A program made the position numbers and the translations under genes. Source: Scilla litardierei (Eukaryota > Streptophyta > Magnoliopsida > Asparagales > Asparagaceae). Taken from it: DNA of 64,000 bases. The DNA lies in assembly GCA_030789695.1 (NCBI GenBank), contig CM061132.1, forward strand, positions 154,362,817 to 154,426,816, given 5' to 3'. Positions 36,595-50,500 of the stretch are shown here, in pieces. Below the pieces are notes generated by a model. The model was not told the DNA's origin, did no database searches, and saw only the letters and a program-made list of their open reading frames with translations. Each line of letters opens with the position of its first letter. Positions within the stretch are counted from its first letter, which is position 1.

Positions 36595-36694
36595 GGTTAT
36601 ATGGTTGATACCCAGTGTGGTCTAACGAAGCCATATGATCCTTAACACACACTACATTTCCATCCCTATGGCGTGTGGTAGTGTTCTTTGAATC

Positions 36695-36869
36695 CATAGC
36701 CAAATTTGGTGGTGCTATTGAGAAGCACTTAATGGATTCACTTTGAGACAAGTCCATAACCAGTTTTGGTGGTGCTATTGAGAAGCACTTGATTGACTTA
36801 ATCAGAGGTTGAGCCGTATGCTCTTAATGGTTTCATAACCAGTTTTGGTGGTGCTATGGAGAAGCACTT
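36695..36869 (+). repeat. Three copies of a 36-bp motif before the 3' LTR
   Basis: 'ata(a/g)cca(g/a)(t/a)tttggtggtgctat(t/g)gagaagcactt' at about 36695, 36755 and 36834 (spacings 60 and 79 bp), between the pol remnant and the polypurine tract. Confidence 0.8.
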
Positions 36870-37201
36870 GATGAACCACCTATGTGGGTGTGAGGGTTTG
36901 GCCGCTCTCTATGAAAGACAAGGGCAGTCTTTCTAGAGCACTCACGAGACCCAAGGTGTGCGCATGGCCTATAGCGCTTGTTATGTATCGCGGAGTTTGC
37001 ACAAACTCAAGGGAACAATATGTGTTGTGGGGGGTTCTCAATCGAACTCTAATGAGTTCAAGAGAAATTCACTCATTAGAAAGTAAGTTGTTGCCTCACT
37101 TCACTACGTATCAATTCAATCGAAAGACATTGATACTTAAGTATTCATCCCTCTTTACCTAGGATCTTTCTCTTCTCTTCTTGAGCCATTAAGTGGGGGA
37201 T

Positions 37202-37979
37202 TGTTGGAATTAATGGCTCTTTTGGCCATTTGTTCACTCCCACTCTCTTTCTTTTAGTCCCACATTGGATAGGCAAACACCCTTGTGTGGATATATAATA
37301 AGCTTCTCTCTATTGGGCTATTGGACTTGTTAATGGGCTAGAAATTGGGGGTAGCTCGCGTGCACATGAGCCCAAGCAAGGGGCCGAGCCCAATCCGGGT
37401 TGAGCCGAATGGAAAATCTGGGCGTCGGATCCGGAAACCCTTAGCGTGTGTGCGCTGGCGTCGTGCCTGCGCAGGGGGGGTTCACGGGTGCGCGCGCGGA
37501 GTGCCCGAGTTTTGACTCGTGTTTTTTAGCCAATTTTAATTTTTAGAATTCAAATAGCCTAATACGTTTTATTTTCCCAACAGCCATTTTTCATTTAATT
37601 GCAACAGCTATTTTTCCTTTAATGGCTGTTAATGGCTGCGTTGTTAATGGCATTCATGGCTGAATTCCAACAGCCATCTTTTTCCTCTTTATAAACTCTT
37701 TTGTCTAGAGTTTCTAAAAGATAATTGCGAAAATCCTGTTCTATGCCATACCTCATCCTGGGTATCGATCTTTGTGCAAATTCCAAAGCTTCTGGCCGCG
37801 AGTGGACGCGTCCAGGGGCTGCTGTGTTAACCTTGGGGAGCAACCGGCAATTCCGATTACCACCGAGGTCGGGCCGTAATTGTTTTCAAGGCAGTGGTCA
37901 TTCCACGTCACAGCGTTTCATTCCTGATAAGTTCTTCCTACGCTTGAACCATAGTCAATTCCGACTTTTTAATCTTACA
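37202..37979 (+). repeat. 3' LTR of the large non-autonomous element
   Basis: 778 bp. The extra 68 bp near 37610-37680 contains repeats of 'aatggctg' and lies between two similar words ('caacagctatttttcct' and 'caacagccatctttttcct'), so the 5' LTR probably lost it by recombination between them. Confidence 0.92.
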
Positions 37980-37984
37980 CTAAA

Positions 37985-38598
37985 CACTCGACCAAAGTGC
38001 TAATTCGACCGTTAAAATTGAAATGATTTAATGTCGTCAAGGCCCAGCTACACTCTGCAAACCTTCGTCTCTTTATATGGTGTTCGAGCATTTCCATAAA
38101 TAGACTAGAGCAATCACCTTAGACACCATCAAGTCATGACTATGTAAGAAGTTGTCAATCACTGACGAAATTTTGTCAACAAGCTAATATATGCAAAATG
38201 AAAAGGTTGAGCAACAGAAACAGAGTAAACCAAAGGGAATTTTATATGAGATCATTTTGCTTTGTTCAAACATTATCATAACATATATTTCACTTACATA
38301 ACAACTCACAACATAATTCTTTGCATAACACTCCTTGAGTTTGTATGTTGGGCAAAAAAGGAAGAGCAGCCATGACTTTTCATGCAGATACTGAACTGAG
38401 AACAAATACAACTGAGAGGGCAAAATCCAAGAACATATACTAAAACAAATGTTTGAATCAACCAAACATGGTGATCTACTAGAGTTCCGTCTAACTAGTT
38501 CATTACAAGTTCACTAAATGATAAAATGCCAAGCCGAATATATCTTTCTCCGGCTTTTCTAAATCCTTATAGAAAGAAGCATATGCATGCGATCAGCG
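37985..38598 (-). other. 3' flank / 3' UTR of the dehydrogenase gene
   Basis: AT-rich sequence downstream of the stop codon on the minus strand. No domain or repeat recognised. It probably holds the 3' UTR and polyadenylation site, which I cannot place. Confidence 0.5.
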
Positions 38599-41500
38599 TC
38601 AGCTAAGTAGTGTCAGGGTTTGGCCGAGAAGTGAGGGTTTGAAGAAAGCATGGCTCTGTGCCATCTCAATCCGATCACGAGGGTCATTCATGGTTTCATC
38701 TCTCAATGCTTGTAGAATTCCATCAGTGGAGAGTTCCCTGCAAAATAGAATCATACAAGGATTCAGTTCTGATTAGAACCTGCGGTGATATTATCTGAAA
38801 TCCTTACCAGGTCGATTCAGGTACGACCATTTTCAAACCCAATACATGGAATACGATCTAAGCGTATGAAATGAAACTTGTTACGATACAATTCATTGTA
38901 ATCAGGTTAACAAAATTACATAAAAGTTCGTATATACATTTTGTCAATTTTCATATTGTAAACTAGAACTATCACTCATTAAAAAATAACGTCAATTAGC
39001 ATTCACAAGTATTTAGTTAAATCCAAATCCAATTAGAACCCGATAAAAAACGAAAATATTCCAGCCTGGTAAACCACTAAATACTAAGGGCATAGTCTTA
39101 CATTGGTTGTGCGATAGAGATAAGAATTCCTATGAACTCAAAAATTAATCATGACTTGTTTTTTTGGGGGGAACCGTGACAAATTTTGTTTGCTAAATGT
39201 GCTTAGGTGGGAACAATTAAAAAATGGGTGACCTCCAGAGAAGTTCTCGATTGGGATGCTACACCCGAACCTGAGCCCAAATCCCAAATTCTTATTTAAT
39301 TCAGGGTAGGATAGTATAGGAACCTGATCCAGATCCAACCGGTCCAACACGATACACACCCACCCACCGACCAACCCACCCACCCACCACCCCCCCCCCC
39401 CCCCCCTCCCGCGCGCGCCGTGTGCAAAACCCAACCACCCAAGTTAACATGTATCAGTATTTCACAGAGCAAAAAGAAATGGAAAAACAGGTCCAAGAAA
39501 GCTGAATCAAAACAGAAAATCATTAATATAGTTGCATGCACGTTTTTATTTAGAACGTCTTAATTTTGACGATTTATGCTAGTATTTTGTTGTTCCGACC
39601 ATACAAGAAGCTTAAACTGGATAACTAAATAGGAATATGATCAAACCTTTTGATTAATATCTTGTATAATGTTTTCAGGATGGGGCACAGCTCAACAGGA
39701 GCGACGTGTTTGTTTTCTTCAGGATGCAAGACATTTAAGCTAGGTTGACTAAGAAGCTCATAAAATGCCCCAACTGCAGAGACACCCTGCAAAATTCAAA
39801 ATATAGTTTATTTCAAAAAAGTATACCTTCAATTAGAAGAAACTATTATGTATTTCTATGTATGTTATGCTAGAATTTCGAATGCGGACCTGAATCATCC
39901 CTTTTCCTTTGATGCTATCTCCCATGTCGGGGCTCAATTCTCCCTTGGCTAGCATTTGGCCGTACCACGCATTACGACCTTTTAGCAGGGTCACGTAAGT
40001 ATCAGCTAGCAATGGGCCAGCGAGCTTCTCTGGCTCCTCCGCTAACAGATGAGTTATGAATATCATTTCGGACGTGCAATGTGCAAAATACACTGATTTA
40101 CTAGTAGCACTTTCATTGGTTAAAGCAGCCACCATCCCTAAAGAAAACATAAGAATAAAAACTTGATCAGAGAGGATGTAGGAAACATGAGAGTACATGA
40201 CCAAATTTGCACGAGTGTCACAGCCAGATTAGCTAAATTAATATGCATACATGAAGTTAGTACTGTTGATATGACTTGGGAGGTCGATTAGGACATCAAG
40301 TAACAAGGACTTGTTGATCCGACATGATAAATTTCAAATTTTCAAATTTAATTACACAGAGTATACCAATCTAAAACAAGAACACAAACAATGCAATTTT
40401 ACTCATGTTCATAGGACACCTATGATACTAATACATGTCAGACTAGAGAGCCCTTAAACCTGATGCATATATAAATTTCACCACAAAATATTTATGGTAA
40501 CAACAAGACAGAAAATTGTATAGAACCAAACTGACATGAAAGCTAGAAACTTAAGTCTCCGGAGGCTAAGATATTTCTGACACTTTGTTTCTCTTCAATC
40601 TAGACATGTTTGAGATCAAGTTATGTTAATTAATGCATTGTTTTCTGACCTGGCTTGTCACGTGATTCATATAAGGAAAAAGGAAAACAAAGGAAAGGAA
40701 ATTCTCTCTATATAACTAGGCTAATTATCAAAAAAAAAATTCTTTATGTGTCGGTTTTTTCCTATAATACTATCTTTAAGTTCTGAAATAACAAAATGAT
40801 ACCATATTTTCTACTCTGTAGAGCAACCTCGAGGTAGTTTCATGAGAAAAATATCTCATATTTTACTTTACTGTTTTAGTAGCATTTTGTTATTTTAGAA
40901 CTTGACGATAGTATTGTGGGGTTTGTTTTGTTTTGTTTTGTTTTTGTTTTCTTTTTGTTTTCTTTTTGTTTTTTTTGTTTTTTTTTTGTTTTTTTGGGGG
41001 GGAGGGGGGCGGCAAAAACCATAAAGGTATTTTTAGCCATTTAACTAATCAAACCCCATTTCATCTCTCTCCTCGTGTGGTGATGGCAAGGGGCACATTT
41101 CTAAATTCACAAAAAAATTAAAAAAGATCATTAGCTTACTTTCACATCTCCAAAATACCTTGGAGTTGAGGAAAAATCAACATTGGCATGCTGCTTTCTC
41201 ACTACACGCTATAACTTTTCAATATGTCTAAATTTAAACTCCAAGGAAATTCCATATTGGCATGATGACAAATTCAAATTTAAATTACAAGTAAATTAGG
41301 GCCCTCTTTCAGTTTCTTTTTTTCCCTATTTGCGAGAAGGCCCACCTAAGCCCAATTAGTGGTACGTCAGTACTCCTTCAAATTTGAACATGTAACGATT
41401 CTCTCTCTAATTCAAACATGATCAAGTCGTAAGGTTATCCCCCATACGTGTGGTTTTTTTACTAGTATAAACAAGTGTTGCTTCAAACAAACGAATTCAA

Positions 41501-44500
41501 TTAACTTCTCTCCAAAGAAAAAGAACAAAAAAATGAATCCACTTGATTAGTCTCTCGCAATCTTTATATAAGAGTTTTCGGGTCTTGCTGTTTGGACTTA
41601 AGAATTCAGAACCATAACCGGACTCAAGAAAGTAACATGCAGAGTCATATCAAATAAATGTAGAAACTAAAGATCTAGATGTGTACAAACCGAATAACAC
41701 AGATCTAGATATATGTAACATGCGGAATCTTAAATCATTAACCTACTCGGATTTAGCGGAAGCGTACCTGAGTCCATCGCTAATAATCTGAAAGATCCTG
41801 ACGATAGCACAACGGATGATCTTCCAGAATAGCACGAATCAACCGTTTGGAGAATCCCTTTAGTTTTCTCCCGGTTTCTCTCCTAGCAACGGGACGTAGA
41901 AAAGACGGCTCAACTTTGTTCGTGTATTCCGGGGATCATGACCGCTAATATTTATAGGCTAGCCTCCATAGCCCTAGGGTTTCCAACTCGGCCCATCAAC
42001 GAGTTGAAGCCCAATAGTCTCTACACATAAAGGCCCCACAACCTGTTTAACTCATTTAGCCCATTTAATTAATTAAAACCAGATCACTAATATATTGGGC
42101 TTAATACGACATCGTAGCACTTATATAATTATTCACCGTATATTAGCCCAATGTTGGATTAAGATCCAACTTAGTTGGATAAGTTCCAACAATCTCCCAC
42201 TTGGGCTATATGCTTAAACTTTATAATTATATTTCATAGTGCATACAACCAAATAAGATCTTAACCTGCTGTCATTTCTTTAATGAGTCAAAAACAATTC
42301 GGTCCATCAATTATATTAGCAAGGGATCAAAGAGATCTTCGCCGCAGCAATTGCAGCTCGACCCATCAGTGGTCACCGTGCTAATACAAAAGAATGACAT
42401 GGATTATTAAGTGGATGTGTAGCATGGAAATTACATGTAATGTGATCTAACATGTCTATTTCCAACTGATCCTCCTTAACCTTAGTGAGATCATAAACAA
42501 ACCAAAATCGGAGTGAAGCCGAACTGAAACCAAAAACTTTATTTCTGATCAGAAAACAACCTCAAGCTTAAGCTGGAGACTTAATTTTGTCTATCATATG
42601 AGCATCCAAAAGAACAAACTCCCACAAAACTGAATGTTCTTAATGAAATGACATCCATATGAGTAGCTAACTCATAAAACCTTTTGGATGACATTTCCTT
42701 ACTATAACGGATCCGTAATTACATGGTTTGTTCCGATGTGCTCATTAGACAATTATACACTCCTATTAATCAACAATCTAGGAACTTGATCTCTGAATAT
42801 CTAAACTTTGTCGAGTTCCTGTTGTTGCTGGAATATAAAACTGCAGACTTCATTGTCACTAAATAAACTGTGTGGTGTTTCAACACCATCCCTAATTTGC
42901 AGCATAGTGACAAAATATGCAGATATATTTCATGATTTGGATGTCACATAATATGATATGAAATCTAAAGCCATGTTAGAAGAGACTATATAAAAGGGAC
43001 CATTTAGATCTCTTCTAGTAGACGGCGCCTAACATAGATTTTCATATATTCTTTGCATCCAATAAATGATCAGAGTCAGTATACCAAAATGATCTCAAAC
43101 CTTTTTGACTACTGATCCTTGAACATGTAACCCTTTTGTTCTCCATAAATACCGTAAGGCACATTTGGCTGCTGTCAAATGGTCAACTCCTGAACTTAAC
43201 AATCTGCCCAACACACTTGTAATATATGCAACAACCAAATGCATATAAAACTGAGCATACTTTAGACTCCCAATTGGTGAGATATAGGAAATGTTCTTAA
43301 GATTATTCTCAGGGCAATTTTGAGACTAAACTTGTCTCCCACAGAACTTAGCATTCATTACCACATAGATATTATATAAATTACATGCTCCCACAGAACT
43401 TAGATAACATCATTAAATATCATCTCAAAACTGAACGAGGTGATCACTTAATGAAATTTAATATATCAGTAACGATATTGAAATGCTTTACTAATGCCAT
43501 TATAAACCTTATAGAGTCTTTCATGAAAATCCCAATAGAAAGTCTTTTTACACATTAATGCATTTTTTTCCGTATAAAGTCTTTGAGTGATACGCTTTAA
43601 ATCTTTTCTTAATACCCTTTTGAATTCCCTTTTGATTGTAAAAGACTATTTACAATCAATAGGTTTCAAACCTTATGGCACTGAGAAAAAGATTTTTAAG
43701 TATCATTTAAAGACTTTCTTAATTAATGCATTAATCCATTTAGAGATGTAAAACCTTTTATGACTTGATGTAAGTCAAACTTCCATCATCCTAATGTCAA
43801 CGGTAAACTTGTCATCTCTTTAATGGATTTTCCTGAATGGCAATTAGTTACTTGATGTGCTAGAGTTTGTCCTTATGAACAATTTCCCGAATGGGAGGAA
43901 TTGCAACATTATCTTGAATTTATTGTGTCTTGAACAATGTCAGGAATACCATCCTGAGCAATGCCAACCACACCTGTAGGGATATAATCCTCTTTAAGAA
44001 TAATGTTACTAACTAAATTTCCCCCCTCAAACTCAGCATCCTCAAATATGTGTGCATTTCCTAATTCGTAAACTAACTTAACAGTGAGATTATGTAAAAT
44101 TATCCGAAATAATATCAACTTTTAAACTATTCAACAAAACTAGAAAATCAACAGCATTATGTCCTATTACTTTATTAGGCTTATAAAGCCTTACCTTAGT
44201 TGGACATCTCCAAACATGCAAGTGATTCATTTGTTGAAATTTTATTAAGGATATAAGCTGCAATCAAAATATAACTGAATTCTAAACTGTTAATTTTTTC
44301 ATTACAACACATGTACTTAAACTGCAGGAATCTTAGAAATAAAGCAACATTTCCAAATAAATGAAGATTATAATGATCTTTTAAAGAACTAGAATAAACT
44401 AATTTTGAATTAAGAGACAACCAAATTTTCCATTCAAAATTGAACACTTATAACCAAATTTGTTCAAAAATAGAAATGGAAATCCAAATTCCGTTAAAAT

Positions 44501-47500
44501 GGTACATAATAGTCTCATAGAATTCAAATACAATCTAGCACTTAAAAGAAATAATCTAAATTTAATGTGCCTCTACTGGAACCATCTTGACATTGCCCAT
44601 ATCGATGTATCTTTCACCATCATTTGGCTCTTGGCATCTTAGGCAATCCTGCATAGACACAATGATGTGAATGGTTATACCAAATCTTTCCGTCACGTGC
44701 CTATTAGTACCAAAGGTTGCATGAAAAGAAATTAACTTAGAATCAAACCGAATTAAAGAAACATACCCTTTTTAGCACGCCAAGCGTGATAATTTGAGCA
44801 ATTCTTCTTTACATGCCCTTCAGCTTCACAAAAGAAACAACCATGACCTTCTGAACTTTTTAGTTCCCTTCATTGTTTCTTTTGAGAAGTTGTATCTGCA
44901 GCTTCAGTATCCTTCTTACTTTTGTTGAAGGTGGATGTCAGGAGAGGGCTTTCTGTCAATTCTTGCTTAAGCCTTTCATCTTCCTTTACACAATTTGAGA
45001 TGAGCTCATCCAGAGACCAAGTCTCATCCTTCAGATTGTAGCTCATCTTAAACTGGTCAAACTGAGATGGAAGAGATATCAAAACAAAATGCACTAGCAG
45101 AGCCTCAGAGAGGTCTTGCTCTAGTGCTTTCAACCTTGAAGCAATGTTAGTCATCTTCATTATATGCTCCCTGATGTTTCCTTTACCTTCATATTTCATT
45201 GAAGATAGGTTTGTCAAGAGTGTACTAATTTCACCCTTTTCATTCTTGACAAACTTTTTTTCAAGCTCAATAAGGAACCATTTAGCTGTGGAAATTTTCT
45301 CTGAAATAGAGCACCTGAGATATTCTGGAATGACATTCCTCACTAGCATTAGGCACATGCGATTTGATCTCTTCCACTCTTCCAACTCCCTCTTTTCAGC
45401 AGAGGTACTCTCATCAGTGAGTGGTGGAGGACAATGAGTCCTTAATGCCAGATCAAGATCCATGACTCCGAGGATTATCAAAAGATTCTCCTTCCATGCC
45501 TTGAAGTTAGTGCCATTAAGGACTGGAATTGATTTTAGGTTAGCAGAAAAATTTTCAGGAATAATAGCTGAAAAAGAGAACAAGAAAACAATTTTTACAT
45601 GTTCATATGGGTATTAAACATAACAACACCAAATTCAAATTAATGCTATTTTCCCATCTCAAGACATCCCCCACTAGTCCAATATTTATCTTTGGATAAT
45701 CTATTGACTAGTCACTGACATCTTGTTGTAGCAATCAGACAATGACAATAATAACATGCCAAAAATAAAACTTCCTTTGGGCCGAATTAAATTTGCATGC
45801 ATTGAACTCACTAATCATCACCTTGTCTATTGCCACAGGTGCGCATGAAATGATATAGAACGGTAATCTTCCTTTGGGCCGATTTAGCATTCTTACGCAA
45901 ATCACGGGCACATTTGATTCTTTTTATATTAGTGAAATGAAATAATACAAATCAACAGAGCCCACTTTGGCGAGGTGATGATTGCACGAAGTCATTTCAA
46001 AAATATATACCTTTGCAGAATTTGAATCTATGTCGCAATTTAATACATTAACTTATACTTTAAGTGGAGATATTCAAATCCACTTTTATTCAAAATCAAA
46101 CTTAAGGCAACCAAAATTTTCATACAAAAGTATGTATTCAACTTGTTATATTTCGAGATTAAAACTAATCTTCACAAGAAAACTCACTTTGGTGAGTTGA
46201 TGATCCAATCAATTCACATTCGAAATATATAATTAATTGTGCCAAAAATTGAAATTGAAACTAAACCGAATTTAACAAAAATGATTACACCAAGTGGAAA
46301 TATATATAAGAACTTTTTATTCCACCCTTCTAATCATTTATACTGAGTTAAATAAAATCCATAACTTCAACACAAATTTTCTTCTTAAAATGGGGTATAT
46401 AGGTGTACTAATGTGTATATGAACATACATATAAAGTTATATATATAAATACACACCCTATCCCATTTCCTTAAGGCCATTTGCTTGATGGTTAGTGCAC
46501 AAAAAATTCTTTAAGGCCTTTTAAACTTATTCTTAAGGAGAAATATATGTTAAACCTTTTTATTTACTCCCGAAGAAAACACCTGAATTTTGTGTTTTAA
46601 TTTAAATCTAAATTTAGGCAATCTGAATTTTCATACCGAGGTATGAAGTCAACTTGTTATATACCGAAGTATATATATATGGTTTTAAGCCTTAAACTTA
46701 GAATTTAAATTTATTTTGCACATTTAACACAAAATTTTATCTTTGAGGAGAAGTATATACATTTAAACGTCTTATTTCCTCCTTCAATCCATATTAAATT
46801 CAATATTGGGCAACTAATCATACAAAAGTATGTATTTAACCGTTTATGTTCCGAAATAATAATAATTTAACAGTAAACCCCACTTTGGTGGGATCCCGTA
46901 ATAATTAAAATTATTTTGAAACATATAATTTAATGCGCCCAAAAATTGAATTTAAATGAAATTGAACTTAAATGTAAATATACAGGAAAACCTTTTATTT
47001 ACTCTTTCGATCCGTTTAAAATTCATCCAGGCAACTGATCATACTGAGTATGTATTCTAATCCGTTTACATTCCGAAATAATAACAATTTTAATAGTAGA
47101 ACCCACTTTGGTGGAATTTTACAAAAATTGGAATTATTTCAAAAAAATGTATATATGACTGAATTTTGCCTAAAGAATTAAAATTGGAATGAACTTAAAT
47201 TTAACACACAAAATTGGGCCTACAGAAAATATATATACACAACCATTTATTTCCTCCCTTTTAATGAATTTAAATTCAAGATTTTTTAGGCACCAAATTT
47301 ACATACAAAGTATGTCCGTAACTTTTTATATATCGAAATAAGAGTAATCGCCACGATAAAGCCCACTTTGGTGGGGTTTTGATTTAATTACAATCATTTC
47401 GAAATATATATATGATGAAGCGTGCCAAAAATTGAATTTAAAATTCAAACTGAATTTTAACAAAAATTTATACTTTAGGGAAATATATATATATATATGT

Positions 47501-50500
47501 CCACTTATTTCCCCTTTCATTAGTGTTAAAATAAATCCAAAACAACCCCAAATTTGTGTCCAAATGACCCAAAAATTGGGTCCAAAATTAGCCATGTGCC
47601 CAAAAAAACTGTTTTGCAATAAGCCCAAAAGAAGGCTAAAAACTGTTTTGCAATAATAGGCCCAAAAACACCCAAACAATGCCCAAAACAGGCCCATCCC
47701 AATCCTCCCCAAAAAAAGTTTTTTTAGGTTTAGGGTTTCCTGATTGGGGGGCGGCGGCGGCCGCCGCCCCCATCTCTGCTGTCGGGCGCCGGCAGGGGGG
47801 CCGGCGCCCGTTTCTCCGGCGGGGGGCGGCTGGGCGCCGCCCCCCTTCAAGGTGCGACGGGGGCGGCAGGGATGCCGCCCCCTTGCAGATCCACGGCAGG
47901 CCCCTGATGGGGCCTGCTCTATTCCGTCGGGGGGCGGCTGGGCCGCCGCCCCCCTGTGATCCCGACGGGGGCGGCGGAGGCCGCCCCCTCTGATTCCGAT
48001 GGGGGCGGCGGAAGCCGCCCCCTCCGACGCTGACGGGGGCGGCTTCGGCCGCCCCCCGCTGATCTCGACGGGGGCGGCGGAAGCCGCCCCCTCCTTTCCC
48101 CTTTTGCGATTCATCCTACAGGGGCGGCTTTGCCGCTCCTTTCTTGTTCTGTGTCGACGCCGACGTGGCCGGCGCCGATCTTCCGATGGGGCGGGAGAGC
48201 CTCCCCTTCTTTCACCGTGTCGGGCTGCGACCGGCGGGCCGCCCCGATCTAGGGTTTGTAAAAAAAAACCAATTTTTTATAGATCTGAAACTTAAAACTG
48301 ATAAAAAATCTGATTTTTATCAGATCTACAATGAGCAGGCAAAAAATTTAAGATCCACAGCATGTGGGCTCTGATACCACTTGTAGAAACTAAAGATCTA
48401 GATGTGTACAAACCGAATAACACAGATCTAGATATATGTAACATGCGGAATCTTAAATCATTAACCTACTCGGATTTAGCGGAAGCGTACCTGAGTCCAT
48501 CCCTAATAATCTGAAAGATCCTGACGATAGCACAACGGATGATCTTCCAGAATAGCACGAATCAACCGTTTGGAGAATCCCTTTAGTTTTCTCCCGGTTT
48601 CTCTCCTAGCGACGGGACGTAGAAAAGACGGCTCAACTTTGTTCGTGTATTCCGGGGATCATGACCGCTAATATTTATAGGCTAGCCTCCATAGCCCTAG
48701 GGTTTCCAACTCGGCCCATCAACGAGTTGAAGCCCAATAGTCTCTACACATAAAGGCCCACAACCTGTTTAACTCATTTAGCCCATTTAATTAATTAAAA
48801 CCAGATCACTAATATATTGGGCTTAATACGACAGCGTAGCACTTATATAATTATTCACCGCATATTAGCCCAATGTTGGATTAAGATCCAACTTAGTTGG
48901 ATAAGTTCCAACAATAAAAACTCATATGCAATACACGGAGAGGTAGTTGCATATGTTTTTGTTCTCTGAATCTAATTGTACTCCCAAAAACAATAATTCA
49001 CATATCATTTTCTTCTTGCAAAAACAGATTACCAGTATAATTTTATTATTATGAACAATTATCATTACTGGGGAAATCGTTATGCATCCTTAAAACATTA
49101 CCAGAAAATATTATTTTAACTAGAACTCATGAAATCTATTGACAAAAAGGAAGAAAGCATGAAAAGCACATTAAAAAGAGAAAAAAAGGATATAAGCAGC
49201 CAGTGTAGGAAATTTCCTACATCTGCCCTCTAAAACCCTCATTTTTCACCTTTTTTATGAAGATCAACATCATTCATCTTTTTCTACATATTATGGATGA
49301 TAAAAATACCAATAATCAAGTGAATCCAATATTAGATTACCATCGATCCGATTGTTGTAAATTCAACATGTTCAGAACAATAAAACTTTTTGTAATGAAT
49401 AGATCAATGGTCAAATTCCACTAGGGTTCACCCATCTTTGGGGTTTTAGGATTTTAAAACATGTACAACAACCCCAAACAAAAAAAAAATTTAAATTGGA
49501 GTTTTGGGAGGGCATGTGTAGGAAATTTCCTACACCGGATGCCCACCTCCCTCAACCTCTATTGAAAAAATAAGTGGCATGACATTTAAACGCAACTTAT
49601 ATGTTATGACATATTGTGTAATGTGTGTTATTGGGTGTGTGTGTAAAGAAAAGAGAGGGTTAATATAAATAGAAGTGATAGCCATTCTTTGGGGTTAATC
49701 ACTATTTTCCCCAAATTCTACATGGTATCAGAGCCCAAAAACAAAAAACCCTAAAACATCAAACCCTAGCCTCCCACGCGCCGCTGCGCGCCGCCGCCCG
49801 CCACAGCTGCGCGCCGCCGCCGCTGCTGCGAGCCGCTGCTGCGCGCTGCCGCCGCCGCTGCTGCGCGCTGCCGCCGCCGCTGCGCACCGCTGCCGCCGCT
49901 CCTCTTCTCTTCTTTTACGCCCTCTTCTAGCCGCTACAAAGCCCTAACTAGCCACAAAGGAGAATCCCAAGAAACCCTAACCCTAGATCTATGGTAGAGT
50001 CATGAAAAGGACTCCATAGATTTACGGTTATGGTATGACCTAGAAGAGGAGGAGGAGAAGTAGATCTGCGGATCTAAGGAGGGAGATAGGAGAGATCTGC
50101 GGATCTGGAGAGATGGGGGGACAATCTTACCTCGGCTGACATGAAGGCCTTCATTGGAGAGATAACGAAGCTGCTTGCTTCGAAGGAGTTGGGATCCTCG
50201 AGTGGATCGATGCCTTCACGACCCGTGCAGAAGCTGGAATTGATGCCCAATGATGTGAAATTGGAAGGGACGAAGAATTACCTTAGTTGGTCGAGGAGGG
50301 TGCTTCTCATTCTGAAGTCGAAGGGGTTAGACGGCGTCGTTCTGGGTTCATGTAAGGAACCGGTGGATAAGACTGGGGATGATTGGAAAGTCTGGAGCAC
50401 CACCAACTCACTGGTGGCTGCTTGGTTGATGACATCGATGGTTCCACCCATTGCTGGGATGGTGGAGGCCATAGAGAGTGCTGCGGGGATATGGAGTATG

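Larger units (their letters stand above)
32857..37979 (+). mobile_element. Copia-derived LTR element with large noncoding interior
   Basis: LTRs of 710 bp (32857-33566) and 778 bp (37202-37979), both TGTTGGAATTAATGG to AATCTTACA. Flanks CTAAT (32852-32856) and CTAAA (37980-37984) are a near-perfect 5-bp TSD. A polypurine tract 'aagtggggga' precedes the 3' LTR. No primer site follows the 5' LTR. The 3.6-kb interior is mostly noncoding with copia integrase/RT/RNase H scraps at 36110-36594. The LTRs are nearly identical apart from a 68-bp length difference, so a young, non-autonomous element. It lies 620 bp beyond the stop of the minus-strand dehydrogenase gene. Confidence 0.88.
41659..48913 (-). 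mobile_element. Copia-type gag-only LTR retrotransposon
   Basis: LTRs 41659-42191 (533 bp) and 48382-48913 (532 bp), TSD ATAAA at 41654-41658 and 48914-48918. Orientation is minus: the initiator-Met primer site is next to the right LTR and the polypurine tract 'aagtgggaga' next to the left LTR. Inside are a GC-rich leader (about 47740-48250), a long noncoding stretch and one copia-type Gag (44870-45583). No protease, integrase or RT is recognisable in 42192-44780. LTRs differ at only about five positions. This fits the class of gag-bearing, pol-less elements described in plants (TR-GAG); its mobilisation in trans is inference. It lies in dehydrogenase intron 2, same strand as the gene. Confidence 0.88.

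Noticed and set aside
47326..48114. 262-codon minus-strand frame rich in Gly, Pro and Arg
   Set aside because: It follows from the GC-rich tandem leader of the gag-only element; no domain, and the part beyond the GC block is AT-rich leader sequence.
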